From NCBI RefSeq assembly GCF_016100975.1, contig NZ_JACFRN010000001.1, forward strand, positions 609,286-673,285: a stretch of 64,000 nt of DNA. The letters run 5' to 3'. How positions within the stretch are numbered: position 1 is the stretch's first letter; each line of letters starts with the position of its first letter. This document shows positions 47,793 to 57,815 of the stretch, piece by piece. Below the pieces are notes generated by a model, which did not search any database, was not told the origin of the DNA, and worked only from the letters and a program-made list of their open reading frames with translations. The position numbers and the translations under genes were made by a program. This stretch comes from Lactobacillus sp. W8174 (GTDB lineage: Bacteria > Bacillota > Bacilli > Lactobacillales > Lactobacillaceae).

Positions 47793-49700
47793 CTATATTT
47801 TTGTTTTTCCTAACAAAACTGAACTGATTACAACCGATAATGAACTAAAGGCCATTGCTAATCCTGCTATTTCTGGACTAAGTGTGAGACCCACACCTGC
47901 AAAAACACCAGCGGCAACTGGAATGCCCAGTACATTATAAATGAAAGCCCAAAACAGATTTAGCTTTATCCTATTAAAAGTCTTGCGACTAAGTTTCAAA
48001 GCGCGAACAACATCTTCTAGGTCATTTTTGATAAGCACGATACCACCCGCATCGATGGCAACATCCGTACCCGAACCCATGGCAATTCCAACATCTGCCT
48101 GGGTTAGAGCTGGTGCATCGTTGATCCCATCACCAACAAAGGCGACATGGTGCTTCCCCTGCAATTTTTTAATAACATCTGCTTTATCAACCGGCAAAAC
48201 CTCAGCAATTACCTGATCGATATCCACCTGTTCTGCAATAGCGTCGGCTACTTGTTGATTATCTCCAGTTAACATGACAGTTTTCAAGCCTAAACGATGT
48301 AAGTCGTATATCGCATTTTTGGCATTCACTTTAGGAGCATCCTGAATTGCAATTAGACCCAGCACTTGATTATCTTGAACAACAGACACTACTGTTTTTG
48401 CCTCATTTTGCAATGCCACTATTTGCTCTTCTAATTCTGGAGCAATTTTAATTTCTTTTTGTTTTTTGGGACTGCCGACCGCAAAATTTGTACCAGAAAT
48501 TTTACCAGTGACACCCCATCCCTCAATTACAGTAAAATTTTCTACCGTTTTTAACTGCAACTTTGCCTTCTTAGCCGCAGCTAATATAGCTGGAGCAAGA
48601 GGATGTTCAGACAATTTTTCTAAACTGGCAGCATATTGTAGGACATTTTCTTTATCTCCAACAATATCTGTTACTTGTGGTTGACCTTTGGTAATCGTTC
48701 CCGTTTTATCAAAAACTATAGTATCAATGCTGTTTGCAGCCTCTAAAATTTCTCCATTTTTAATTAGGATTCCCATTTTGGCACCACGACCAGTTCCAAC
48801 CATTAATGCAGTTGGTGTTGCCAGCCCTAAAGCACAAGGACAGGCAATAACCATAACCGCAACGGCAAAAACTAATGCAGTTGCTATACTTTTACCTAGG
48901 AAAATATACCAAACTAAAAATGTTACAATTGCAATAATCAAAACTGTTGGAACAAAAATATTTGCAACCTTATCAGTTAATTTTTGAATCGGTGCATGAC
49001 TGTTCTGTGCCTTTTTAACAATCTCAATAATTTGCGCCAGCATCGTTTCATTACCAACTTTTTGGGCTTGCATTACAAATGATCCCGTTTGATTGATTGT
49101 AGCTCCTATTACCTGATCGCCTGTCACTTTTTTAACTGGCATGCTTTCGCCAGTTACCATAGATTCATCAATGCTTGAATTGCCAGAAACAATTTTGCCA
49201 TCAACTGGTACTTTTTGCCCAGGCATTACTTGTATGTAGTCGCCCTTCACAACTTCAGTGATAGGAATACTGACAAATTGATCATCGCGCTTTACTAAGG
49301 CATTTTTTGCGCCCAAATTAAGCAATTTCCCCATAGCGTCAGAAGCAGTTGCCCGCATTTTTTCTTCTAAAACCTGCCCTAATAAGACGAAAGTAATAAC
49401 AAAAGCAGCACTTTCAAAGAAAACAGGCCTTTTAGTAAACATCGCATAAATACTGTAAATATAAGTTATCGATGTTCCTAAAGCAACGAGAGTATCCATA
49501 TTTGAATGGTGCTTTTTAAAGGCAGACCAGGCACTAGTAATAAATGGACCTGCTGAAATCAACATAATTATTGTTGTAAAAATAAGCATGGTCCATTCGC
49601 CACCTGGCAACATCCATCCAGTAAAAGGATGAATAATCATTTCCAGAAGCATTGGCAGTGATAATATTAGCGACGTCCAAAAACGTGTTGTAATTTTCAT
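47793..49700 (-). CDS. Copper-type P1B ATPase without N-terminal metal-binding domains
   Basis: 635 residues. Eight expected helices; the P1B metal-site motif is CPC (Cys287, Cys289) in [14 protein letters not shown], the phosphorylated Asp is Asp331 in DKTGTITKG, the actuator motif is TGES, and [10 protein letters not shown] is the hinge. It lacks the N-terminal HMA domains of typical CopA and begins nearly at helix 1 ([20 protein letters not shown]). A CPC with this layout is usually a Cu(I) exporter. It is encoded 13 nt after a membrane-anchored cupredoxin, behind a promoter with two CopY boxes, so it is very likely a copper-responsive efflux pump. Confidence 0.93.
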   Translation of the reverse strand: MKITTRFWTSLILSLPMLLEMIIHPFTGWMLPGGEWTMLIFTTIIMLISAGPFITSAWSAFKKHHSNMDTLVALGTSITYIYSIYAMFTKRPVFFESAAFVITFVLLGQVLEEKMRATASDAMGKLLNLGAKNALVKRDDQFVSIPITEVVKGDYIQVMPGQKVPVDGKIVSGNSSIDESMVTGESMPVKKVTGDQVIGATINQTGSFVMQAQKVGNETMLAQIIEIVKKAQNSHAPIQKLTDKVANIFVPTVLIIAIVTFLVWYIFLGKSIATALVFAVAVMVIACPCALGLATPTALMVGTGRGAKMGILIKNGEILEAANSIDTIVFDKTGTITKGQPQVTDIVGDKENVLQYAASLEKLSEHPLAPAILAAAKKAKLQLKTVENFTVIEGWGVTGKISGTNFAVGSPKKQKEIKIAPELEEQIVALQNEAKTVVSVVQDNQVLGLIAIQDAPKVNAKNAIYDLHRLGLKTVMLTGDNQQVADAIAEQVDIDQVIAEVLPVDKADVIKKLQGKHHVAFVGDGINDAPALTQADVGIAMGSGTDVAIDAGGIVLIKNDLEDVVRALKLSRKTFNRIKLNLFWAFIYNVLGIPVAAGVFAGVGLTLSPEIAGLAMAFSSLSVVISSVLLGKTKI

Positions 49701-49713
49701 TATTTTTCCTTAG

Positions 49714-50085
49714 CTATTTGACAATTACCTTACCATGAAACATGTTCATACTGCATTCCCATTGATATTCACCTGGTTTTGAAGTATCAATTTTAACCGT
49801 TTCTACTTTGCCTTCAGGTAATTTCTGATTTATGCCAAAATCTGAAAATACAACATGATCTAAACAATTGGAGGAGTCTGTTCTCTTAAAGTTTAAAGTA
49901 GCTGGTACTCCCCTTTTAAGAACGACTCTTTCTGGTGAATAACCACCTTTAACTTCAATATCAACACTCTGTTTGTTTGACTTCATAGTGGCTTTCTCCT
50001 CTTCTACTTGATGGCTACCAAAGAACCACCATGCAATAAAAGCTATTAGTGCAAGACCCAAAGCTAGGATAATAATTTTATTCAT
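49714..50085 (-). CDS. Membrane-anchored cupredoxin
   Basis: 123 residues. An N-terminal membrane helix (3-22) is followed by a short linker and a cupredoxin-like domain (about 45-123). Candidate copper ligands are Cys and His in SSNCLDHVVF and Cys, Met and His in WECSMNMFHGKVIVK, the pattern of the Cupredoxin_1 family. It should face outside the cell and may hand copper to, or accept it from, the ATPase encoded 13 nt downstream, perhaps standing in for the missing metal-binding domains. First gene of the copper operon. The ribosome binding site GGGGAGGAA lies before the ATG. Confidence 0.85.
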   Translation of the reverse strand: MNKIIILALGLALIAFIAWWFFGSHQVEEEKATMKSNKQSVDIEVKGGYSPERVVLKRGVPATLNFKRTDSSNCLDHVVFSDFGINQKLPEGKVETVKIDTSKPGEYQWECSMNMFHGKVIVK

Positions 50086-50121
50086 GATAATTCCTCCCCG
50101 ATGAAGCTTATTATTAATGTC

Positions 50122-50131
50122 TACATTTGTA
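50122..50131. promoter_or_regulatory. CopY operator (cop box) downstream of the copper promoter
   Basis: TACATTTGTA matches the CopY consensus TACAnnTGTA exactly. It lies about 11 nt downstream of the -10 element, at or just after the expected transcription start. Confidence 0.85.
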
Positions 50132-50141
50132 AACTAAATTA

Positions 50142-50170
50142 AGTATAAATTATGTATCTACAAATGTAAA
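50142..50170 (-). promoter_or_regulatory. Promoter of the cupredoxin-copper ATPase operon
   Basis: On the minus strand TTTACA (50170-50165) is followed after exactly 17 nt by TATACT (50147-50142). The upstream CopY box covers part of the -35 and spacer, so repression by occlusion is expected. Confidence 0.8.
50159..50168. promoter_or_regulatory. CopY operator (cop box) overlapping the copper promoter -35
   Basis: TACAAATGTA matches TACAnnTGTA exactly and overlaps the -35 region. With the box at 50122 it brackets the core promoter, as in other cop operons. Confidence 0.85.
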
Positions 50171-50185
50171 CATAAATGCTCAAAA

Positions 50186-50215
50186 AAAACTTACTGATTT
50201 TTTTCAGTAAGTTTT
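50186..50215 (-). terminator. Terminator of the RHH gene
   Basis: AAAACTTACTGA and TCAGTAAGTTTT, with eight T residues following on the minus strand. It lies between that gene and the copper promoter. Confidence 0.88.
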
Positions 50216-50221
50216 ACCTCA

Positions 50222-50425
50222 TTAATCTGCATCTAATCGCTTTAACCAATGAGTCAGATCATTTTTTTCCACCATTATTTGCTTAAGTTCGGCCTTATTA
50301 TTAGCGGCCAAAAAGAGCATTAACTGCAGATACTTTGCCACAGAAAGTCCATAATTTTCCAGGTTAGCCTTAGCTGCTTTTACTACTGTATCATCTAAAC
50401 TAATTGTAAGAAGTTCGTCTTTCAA
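50222..50425 (-). CDS. Orphan RHH/RelB-DinJ-like antitoxin protein
   Basis: 67 residues starting from TTG at 50425. The N-terminal LLTISLDDTVVKAAKANLENYGLSVAKYLQLMLFLAANNK reads as a ribbon-helix-helix: a beta strand, then two helices, with the G-L-S turn of RelB/DinJ antitoxins. The C-terminal third is charged and could bind a toxin, yet no toxin gene lies on either side. It may be a solitary DNA-binding regulator or the remnant of a toxin-antitoxin pair. It has its own terminator. The ribosome binding site is weak (GGGAT). Confidence 0.65.
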   Translation of the reverse strand: MKDELLTISLDDTVVKAAKANLENYGLSVAKYLQLMLFLAANNKAELKQIMVEKNDLTHWLKRLDAD

Positions 50426-50524
50426 AGTCTATCCCATTTCTATATTCTAAATAAAAACTAACAGGATTATTTTAGAAAAACCTCTAATGCTATGCAAGTA
50501 TTTAATTCAAAATCTTAATTCTTT

Positions 50525-51313
50525 TTATCTACCTGCTCCATTATATTTCTTCAAGCCTAAATTCCATACCCAATGGTCTAAGAAAAGGAATAGTGAAGCT
50601 ATCAAGAGTTGCAATAACGTTATTTGCCATTGCCGTGGTTTTATTAAAATAACTGTTGCAGGACAAGCAATTAGTCCAAAAGGCAGGATGAAATTAAAAA
50701 TAATATTACCCAGTCCCCGATAAATACTTGCAGGGTAGCGACTCATTTGTATCATACTTAAAAATAAATCATTTCTGCCAAAATTTGTGGGAAACCAAAA
50801 TGCCGAAATTGTCCATAAATACCAAAGAGAATAGTATAAAATGCAGCCAAAAACGCAAGAAAGCAAAAATAACAACACCTGGCCTATATTAATACTTATA
50901 CCCTGACATGCATAAATAATTACAAATAGTCCCAGCACCGAATTAATTAATTGTGTAAATTCAATTGCACTAAAAAAGTAATATACCTTAGCGTTAATTG
51001 GTTTTAATAAAATTGAATCTAAGGTTCCTTCTCTAATGTCTTTTTCCATTTTAGGCATCGATTTGACCAAGAAAGCCATTAAGAAGCCGTCAAGCATAGT
51101 ATAAACGCCAACTAGCAATAAACATTCTTTGTAGGTCCAACCACCAATAGTATCAACATTTAAATAAATTACCTTAAAAAAAGCGATCGGAATGCCTAAC
51201 CACAATATAGAAGAGATTATACCAAACAATGTGTCTAATCTGAAACTAATGGTTTGCAATAAGGCAATTTTAATTAACGATTTGACTACTTTAAGTTTAC
51301 TTTTCATAATCAA
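50525..51313 (-). CDS. ABC-2 permease (COG3694-like)
   Basis: 262 residues with about six hydrophobic segments. It is the last gene of a three-gene ABC exporter. Polar loop MPKMEKDIREGTLDSILLKPINAKVYYF after helix 2 is a typical coupling segment of the family. Its start overlaps the preceding permease stop (51310-51313), giving translational coupling. It forms a heterodimer with that protein. The substrate is unknown. Confidence 0.88.
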   Translation of the reverse strand: MIMKSKLKVVKSLIKIALLQTISFRLDTLFGIISSILWLGIPIAFFKVIYLNVDTIGGWTYKECLLLVGVYTMLDGFLMAFLVKSMPKMEKDIREGTLDSILLKPINAKVYYFFSAIEFTQLINSVLGLFVIIYACQGISINIGQVLLFLLSCVFGCILYYSLWYLWTISAFWFPTNFGRNDLFLSMIQMSRYPASIYRGLGNIIFNFILPFGLIACPATVILIKPRQWQITLLQLLIASLFLFLDHWVWNLGLKKYNGAGR

Positions 51314-52107
51314 CCCATTACATCAGAGTATCTCTGAAGCCCTTCTTTATTAACTATTTTTACTATTAAATAAAAAACTATCATCCATACAATTTCAATG
51401 ATTGTGTTTTTAAGCCATATATTTAATGGTAATGCTTTAACAAGCGTATCAATTGGAAAAGAGCTGAAATATTGAAATGGCAGTAGTTTAATTACTTTTA
51501 CCAAAAAAGGCGGCAAAATTTCCAAGGGAAAGTAAAAACCTGCCAGCAGATTGACTACAACTTCTTTTACCAGTAAAACAAAGAAAAGATTGTCAAACCA
51601 GTATGCTACACATCCAATAATGTAAGAAAAAAGAAACCATAATATGGCTGCCATAATTAAACTAAATGCAAATTCAAGCAGTACAAGTAAAGAAATATGA
51701 ATTAAATTACACGCAACTATATAGACAAATCCAATAATTAAAATTGGAGCAAGCAAAATCAAATTTGCCAGTCTGTCGCCCAGCATTTTAGCAAAATAGT
51801 ATTTTTCAATTGTTATTGGTCTATGGATGATATTAGACAATTCTCCTGAATGGATATCATCATTTAATTCCCAGTCAACTGCATACCATACAAAAGAATT
51901 AATAAAATTAACCCCAATATAATAAATTACCATTTGATTTTTGCTAAAACCACCAATCGTTTGACCATGATTCAATATTAAAGACCATAAATAAAACATC
52001 ACTAAACTTGGTACCAGTGCCTGCAAAAGCAAAATTATGACGCTGCTCTTATTGGCTAATATAGACTTCAATGAGATCTTGCTTACTGAAAAATAGGTTT
52101 TTATCAT
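51310..52107 (-). CDS. ABC-2 permease (COG4587-like)
   Basis: 265 residues with about six hydrophobic segments and the loop DIHSGELSNIIHRPITIEKYYFAK, the matching coupling loop of its partner. Its start overlaps the ATPase stop (52104-52107) and its stop overlaps the next permease start, so all three proteins are made in linked amounts. The family includes exporters for drugs and antibiotics and is named from viologen export in cyanobacteria. Confidence 0.88.
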   Translation of the reverse strand: MIKTYFSVSKISLKSILANKSSVIILLLQALVPSLVMFYLWSLILNHGQTIGGFSKNQMVIYYIGVNFINSFVWYAVDWELNDDIHSGELSNIIHRPITIEKYYFAKMLGDRLANLILLAPILIIGFVYIVACNLIHISLLVLLEFAFSLIMAAILWFLFSYIIGCVAYWFDNLFFVLLVKEVVVNLLAGFYFPLEILPPFLVKVIKLLPFQYFSSFPIDTLVKALPLNIWLKNTIIEIVWMIVFYLIVKIVNKEGLQRYSDVMG

Positions 52108-53087
52108 TTTTCTTTCTCCTCAGCAAATAGCTCTAAGATAATGTCTTCAAGCTTCAGGTCATTTATTTGATAGTCGGAGCCTTGATTATCCCCTGCCAGC
52201 TGAACAACCTGATCATCTACCTTTTCTACAGGAACTTTAATTGTCACAGTCAAATCATCCTGATCAATAATCTTGGCGCCCAGTTTACTTTCGTTGAAGT
52301 TCTCCGATTTAATAAAAGTAATATATTTATTTTGATTAAACCTCTCTAATAAATCTGTTTTTGGTCCATCCCACATTATCTGACCGCAATTTACAATAAT
52401 CAGGTGATCACAGATAGTAGCAATATCTTCCATGTCATGAGAGGTAAGAAAGACAGTCAATTTTTCTTCCTGATTCAGCCTTAACAAAAACTTGCGTATA
52501 TCCCTTTTTGCCAAAACGTCTAAGCCAATAGTCGGTTCATCTAAAAAGAGTATTTTTGGTCTAGTTGCTACGCCAGCCAGAAATTCTACTTTCATTCGTT
52601 CTCCCAGTGATAATTTGCGGGTTTGTACATCTAATTTTGAAGTTACATTTAATATCTGAGCCAGATCATTGACCGTTTTTTGAAAAATTTCTTCCGGTAT
52701 ATCGTACATTGACTGCAATAATTTTAAATAATCTCTAGGGGTTAAATCAGGAAAAAGTTGCGATCTATTTCCCATAACGACTGAAATTGATTTCTTGAAA
52801 TCATTTATCCTTTTTGTAGGATCATAGCCATTTACCCTGCAAGTTCCGGCTGATGGAAACAAGGTACCAGTCAGCATCTTAATGGTCGTGGTCTTACCTG
52901 CCCCATTTTTGCCAATAAAGCCAACTTTTTCACCATTCTTGATAGTAAAATTGAGCGATTTGACTGCTTGCACTGCCGTCTTTTCAGGCTTAAAAATATT
53001 TTTAACAACTGCACGCCAGTTTTCACCCCTGCTGCTAATAAAATAATCCTTAGAAAGATTATGAACTTCAATTGCATTTTCGTTCAT
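52104..53087 (-). CDS. ABC transporter ATPase (COG4586-like)
   Basis: 327 residues. Walker A GKNGAGKTTT, signature KLSLGERMKVEFLAG, Walker B ILFLDEPTIGLD and H-loop LTSHDMED are clear. The C-terminal extension of about 80 residues (from about 245) is the COG4586-type regulatory tail. The start is ATG at 53087, 6 nt after GAGG, rather than the ATG at 53099. It is the first gene of a compact three-gene operon with two permeases. It follows the adenosine deaminase-like gene but is separated from it by a terminator. Confidence 0.92.
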   Translation of the reverse strand: MNENAIEVHNLSKDYFISSRGENWRAVVKNIFKPEKTAVQAVKSLNFTIKNGEKVGFIGKNGAGKTTTIKMLTGTLFPSAGTCRVNGYDPTKRINDFKKSISVVMGNRSQLFPDLTPRDYLKLLQSMYDIPEEIFQKTVNDLAQILNVTSKLDVQTRKLSLGERMKVEFLAGVATRPKILFLDEPTIGLDVLAKRDIRKFLLRLNQEEKLTVFLTSHDMEDIATICDHLIIVNCGQIMWDGPKTDLLERFNQNKYITFIKSENFNESKLGAKIIDQDDLTVTIKVPVEKVDDQVVQLAGDNQGSDYQINDLKLEDIILELFAEEKEK

Positions 53088-53117
53088 TTTTGACCTCATT
53101 TAGTTATCTAGCCAGCA

Positions 53118-53163
53118 CAAAAAAGCAATTTTTAAAAGGACAATCCTTTTTACAAAATTGCTT
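53118..53163 (-). terminator. Terminator after the deaminase gene
   Basis: AAAGCAATTTT and AAAATTGCTTT with an inner AAAAGGA/TCCTTTT stem form a long hairpin. The minus strand continues with TTTTTTG. Confidence 0.75.
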
Positions 53164-53329
53164 TAAGTTTTGAACACCTATCATCATACATTTAGAAACT
53201 GTCATTGGTTTAACCTTATTACTTATAGTTTTTAAATCAGCAACAATTAGATAAATTTTACCACATTTTTAACAGTTTTTAAATATAATTTAATTTTTGG
53301 CACAAAATATATTTTCTATCTAGAAAATA

Positions 53330-54355
53330 TCACCTTTTACTTGAGATATATTCATCTATTTGGGCAAGATAGCTTTCTTTTTCTTGCTGACTGATCCAAG
53401 ATGTTTTAAATGAATTTTGTGCTATTCGAATCAGTTCTTTTTCACTCCAATCGCACTTTTGGGCAAATTTATAGTAAACATCATTAATATAATTACTACC
53501 CTTATAAGCCGGATCATCGGAATTAAAACTAATCAGTGCGCCGCTATTAAAAAGCTTATTAATGGCCTCTTGTTCCATAACTTTGCGGGTGTAAAAATAA
53601 GCCATGGGACATGCTGTAATACCAATTTTTTGGTCTATTAAAAATGCCATTAAATCCGCATTTTCAACTATATTTAAGCCATGATCCAAACGATCCACCG
53701 TAATAATTTCTAAAGCTTGTTTGATATGATCAACTGAATCAACTTGGTGTAGATCACAATGCATTGTTAAATAGTAACCTTGAGCTCGGGCCTTAGCAAA
53801 AACCAGCATAAACTTCAACGGTGGGTTATGATGCTCATCTGAATCAAGACCAACACCTAATATCCAGCCTTTTTTATGATATGGTTCAGCTTCTTTTAAA
53901 GTTTGCATTGCTGATTCTTGTGAATACTCTCTTAAAAAGCACATTATTAACCTTACATCAATGTCTAATGATGCTGCATCAACAATCGCTTCATGAATGC
54001 CTTCAATTACTGTAGCAAAAGGGATGCCGCGACTAGTGTGTGCTTGAGGATCAAAAAATAATTCAAGATGTTTGACATTGCTGTCAGCTTCTTTGCGCAA
54101 AAAAGCTGCAGTTAAATCATAGAAATCTTGTTTTGTCCGCAAGACCTGCATCCCTCTATAGTATGCCTTTAGAAATTCCGGCAATCCTACTCCATAATTC
54201 CTGTCAATATCCGCTGGAGTCTTAGCACCGATATCAATCTGGTTTCTCTTAGCGATGGCAAATTCCATTTCGGCTTCTAGTGTTCCTTCTATATGAACAT
54301 GCAGTTCAGCCTTAGGCAATCCGTCAACAAACTTACGAGATAATTTTTGGATCAT
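53330..54355 (-). CDS. Adenosine/adenine deaminase-family amidohydrolase with atypical HCD motif
   Basis: 341 residues, normal length for the family. Metal ligands are visible in ELHVHIEGT (HxH), the third His in MHCDLHQ (His199), and Asp in SFNSDDPAY. In characterised adenosine deaminases the third region reads HAGE with the proton-shuttle Glu; here it is HCDL, so that Glu is not at its usual place. DRLDHGLNI still supplies the next catalytic His. It probably hydrolyses an amino group from a purine or a modified nucleoside, but adenosine is not certain. It is divergent from guaB, which would suit purine salvage. Confidence 0.8.
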   Translation of the reverse strand: MIQKLSRKFVDGLPKAELHVHIEGTLEAEMEFAIAKRNQIDIGAKTPADIDRNYGVGLPEFLKAYYRGMQVLRTKQDFYDLTAAFLRKEADSNVKHLELFFDPQAHTSRGIPFATVIEGIHEAIVDAASLDIDVRLIMCFLREYSQESAMQTLKEAEPYHKKGWILGVGLDSDEHHNPPLKFMLVFAKARAQGYYLTMHCDLHQVDSVDHIKQALEIITVDRLDHGLNIVENADLMAFLIDQKIGITACPMAYFYTRKVMEQEAINKLFNSGALISFNSDDPAYKGSNYINDVYYKFAQKCDWSEKELIRIAQNSFKTSWISQQEKESYLAQIDEYISSKR

Positions 54356-54655
54356 CTTTTTCTCCTTAACAAAATAATTTTAAATACGAACATTTTAAGT
54401 GAAGTCTAATTACCCTCTTTATCATTTAAGCTTTTATATAGCTATAAATCAATATTAAAAATCATAACATTTTTATTTATAACTTACAATATCTATTAAT
54501 ATTGTGATTTTGTTCGATTTTTACATTGAAATACTTCGCTAGTAATACTATAATTTTAACAATACGATCTATAATTTTATCTTGACCAAGGTTAAAATCA
54601 CTAGTAAAGTGTAATCAATTTAACTTTAATATTTTTGAAAAGGAGAGTGCATTAA
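54356..54655. other. 300 nt divergent region between deaminase gene and guaB
   Basis: Contains a strong plus-strand promoter for guaB (54526-54554). No purine riboswitch or PurBox was recognised. The remainder is AT-rich with no clear signal, apart from the unidentified minus-strand promoter for the deaminase gene. Confidence 0.5.
54526..54554 (+). promoter_or_regulatory. Strong promoter of guaB
   Basis: TTGAAA, then exactly 17 nt, then TATAAT: one mismatch to the sigma-A -35 consensus and a perfect -10. It predicts a leader of about 95 nt before the guaB start. Confidence 0.8.
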
Positions 54656-55801
<1,146 letters not shown>

Positions 55802-55814
55802 AAATTTAAATTAA

Positions 55815-55850
55815 AAAATAGTTATTGCGTGAAAGCAATAACTATTTTTT
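55815..55850. terminator. Bidirectional terminator after guaB
   Basis: AAAATAGTTATTGC, GTGAAA loop, GCAATAACTATTTT, with a following TTT on the plus strand and a T-run on the minus strand. It lies between guaB and the convergent MarR gene. Confidence 0.9.
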
Positions 55851-55854
55851 TGAT

Positions 55855-56280
55855 CTATTTTTCAGATATGGCTTCATTCAGCTTCTGTAGATTTTTTACC
55901 AATTCTTTCTTCGTATCAGCTCCTAAAATTTTGGCATAACTATTCTCAGAATTGACAAAATAATTAGTTATTTTTGGTCTTAGCTTGACAGCTTTCTCAG
56001 TTAGAATTATTGCCTTTAATCGTGTATCATATTGATCAACTTTTTTGGTAATTAAGTTTTTTTCTTCCATTAAGCGTAATACATTAGTAGCAGTAGACTT
56101 CCTAATGTTAAATTCATGCTCAATATCCTTCTGATAAATTGACTTGTTTTGGGCAAATGAAGCCAAATATTCAATGATCAACATCTGTGTTCCAGTTAAG
56201 CCAATTTTTCTGGCGTAGTAATCAGCATTACGATTAAATGTATTTTGTACACGCTGTAAGGCTAATCCTAATCTGTTCAT
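55855..56280 (-). CDS. MarR-family transcriptional regulator
   Basis: 141 residues with a winged helix-turn-helix at about 30-110 (IEYLASFAQNKSIYQKDIEHEFNIRKSTATNVLRLMEEKNLI). Length and order are typical of MarR dimers. Its start is 4 nt after the stop of the DHA2 exporter gene, and it is therefore the second gene of that operon. MarR proteins usually repress their own operon and release DNA when small aromatics or drugs bind. The palindrome at 57701-57720 in front of the exporter is the likely binding site. Confidence 0.92.
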   Translation of the reverse strand: MNRLGLALQRVQNTFNRNADYYARKIGLTGTQMLIIEYLASFAQNKSIYQKDIEHEFNIRKSTATNVLRLMEEKNLITKKVDQYDTRLKAIILTEKAVKLRPKITNYFVNSENSYAKILGADTKKELVKNLQKLNEAISEK

Positions 56281-56284
56281 TAAT

Positions 56285-57682
56285 CTATTCCTTTGCCTTC
56301 ATTGGTTTTGTTGCTTGGTAAAGTAAGTATACACCAACAAGAACAATAATTAGAATAAAAATAAAACCTACCTGAGCAGCCTCAATGTATTTTCCAGTAG
56401 TAGAGCTTTGACTACTCATCTGTTCTACAAATTGCATAATAGCTGAAATAATTGCCGTGCCGACAGCTCCAGCAAATTGCTGTGCCATATTGAACAGCCC
56501 ATTGCCATCTGTATTTTCTTTTTCATCTAGTTGACCAATGGAAGCAGTCATCGTGTCACCCATTACCAGACCTATACCCATCATTGTAATAGCATAGAAC
56601 AGAATAATTTTGCCAGATGATAGTGAGGAAGCAAATAAACAATAAAGAATGCCGCCTATTATTTCAAAAAAAGCACCCGTCATAATTGGCTTTCTGGGAC
56701 CGTAATTGTCGAGCAATCTGCCACTAATTGGTGAGAGCACCGCTCCAACAAGTCCACCGGTTAAAAGCAGAAGACCTGCAGTCATTGCTGTAGAATGATT
56801 AACAATTTGAACATAATTAGGCAAGATAAACGACAATCCTAAAGTATTAACTTGAAAAATAAAATAAGCTGTTATGCCTTGAGTAAATTTAGTGTTTTTA
56901 AAAACTCTAATATTAATTAACGGAGTAGCGGTATTTAATGAATGCTTGATAAAAATAATTAAACAAATAACACCAACTGCCAGAGGCAAAATGAACATTA
57001 ATGGTTTTTGTAATATGGTAGACAAATTGCTAAAAGCAAAAATAAAACCTATGAATGTTAAAGCAATACTCAGAAATCCTGCTGTATCGAGTTGAGTATG
57101 TGCAATTTTTTTGGATTCATCATTAATTGAAGCTATACCCATTAGTAGAGAAATAATCATCACAGGAATGATAAAAATAAATATGTAGCGCCAACCTAAA
57201 GTATTGACGACTAATCCGCCAAATGTTGGACCTAAAGCTGGAGCAACCGCCGTAATCATTGTTCCTATTCCCATAAGCAGTCCAATTTTATCTAATGGCG
57301 TCCGTTCCAAAATAATATTAAACATTAATGGAATAGCTATTCCTGCACCTGCTCCTTGGATGACACGACCAAGTACCAGAAAAATAAATTGATTTGCTAC
57401 TGCATCAATTACTAAACCACAAATAAATAAGGTAGCGGCTGTCACAAAAAGTTTTCTTGAACTAAAATTTCTTTTTAAATATGCAGATAATGGCATAATA
57501 ATAGAAGCAACTAACAAATAACCAGTTGTCATCCACTGTACGGTAGCCATATTAACATGAAAATCATTCATTAAAACGGGAAAAGTAACGTTTCCTGCTG
57601 TTTCAATTAGCACACCTGAAAAAGACATTAATCCGGCTGCGAAAATTGAACAAATTAATTTTGCATCTAATTTTCTTTGCAT
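56285..57682 (-). CDS. MFS drug:H+ antiporter, DHA2 family
   Basis: 465 residues with about 14 hydrophobic segments. The motifs match those of the exporter at 4314-5702: LMSFSGVLIETAGNVTFPVL, WMTTGYLLVASIIM, and the motif C APALGPTFGGLVV. It is cotranscribed with a MarR-family regulator directly downstream and has a palindromic operator in its leader, so it is probably a drug- or bile-inducible pump. A perfect AGGAGG lies before the ATG. Confidence 0.93.
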   Translation of the reverse strand: MQRKLDAKLICSIFAAGLMSFSGVLIETAGNVTFPVLMNDFHVNMATVQWMTTGYLLVASIIMPLSAYLKRNFSSRKLFVTAATLFICGLVIDAVANQFIFLVLGRVIQGAGAGIAIPLMFNIILERTPLDKIGLLMGIGTMITAVAPALGPTFGGLVVNTLGWRYIFIFIIPVMIISLLMGIASINDESKKIAHTQLDTAGFLSIALTFIGFIFAFSNLSTILQKPLMFILPLAVGVICLIIFIKHSLNTATPLINIRVFKNTKFTQGITAYFIFQVNTLGLSFILPNYVQIVNHSTAMTAGLLLLTGGLVGAVLSPISGRLLDNYGPRKPIMTGAFFEIIGGILYCLFASSLSSGKIILFYAITMMGIGLVMGDTMTASIGQLDEKENTDGNGLFNMAQQFAGAVGTAIISAIMQFVEQMSSQSSTTGKYIEAAQVGFIFILIIVLVGVYLLYQATKPMKAKE

Positions 57683-57700
57683 TCAAATTCCTCCTAAAAT

Positions 57701-57720
57701 TTAGTTAGCAAGCTAACTAA
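57701..57720. promoter_or_regulatory. Palindromic operator TTAGTTAGC-AA-GCTAACTAA
   Basis: A perfect 9 bp inverted repeat with a 2 nt spacer, lying 19 nt upstream of the exporter start and just downstream of its -10 element. Size and symmetry suit a MarR dimer, and TTAGTTAGC is close to known MarR-type half-sites. Confidence 0.7.
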
Positions 57721-57726
57721 TTAACC

Positions 57727-57755
57727 ATAGTAACTCACATTTTTTTGAAATGCAA
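57727..57755 (-). promoter_or_regulatory. Promoter of the MFS-marR operon
   Basis: On the minus strand TTGCAT (57755-57750) is followed after exactly 17 nt by TACTAT (57732-57727). The operator then covers the transcription start. Confidence 0.6.
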
Positions 57756-57778
57756 TAAATTTAAAGCAAAGAAAAACC

Positions 57779-57797
57779 CACCTTAAACTTCAAGGTG
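57779..57797 (-). terminator. Terminator of the glycosyltransferase gene
   Basis: CACCTT and AAGGTG with a 7 nt loop, followed on the minus strand by GGGTTTTTC. Short but well placed, 19 nt past the stop. Confidence 0.6.
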
Positions 57798-57815
57798 AGC
57801 AATTTTTTAAAATAC

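Noticed and set aside
54356..54655. Purine riboswitch or PurBox between the deaminase gene and guaB
   Set aside because: No three-way junction pattern and no CCGAAC core. Only a normal sigma-A promoter could be supported.
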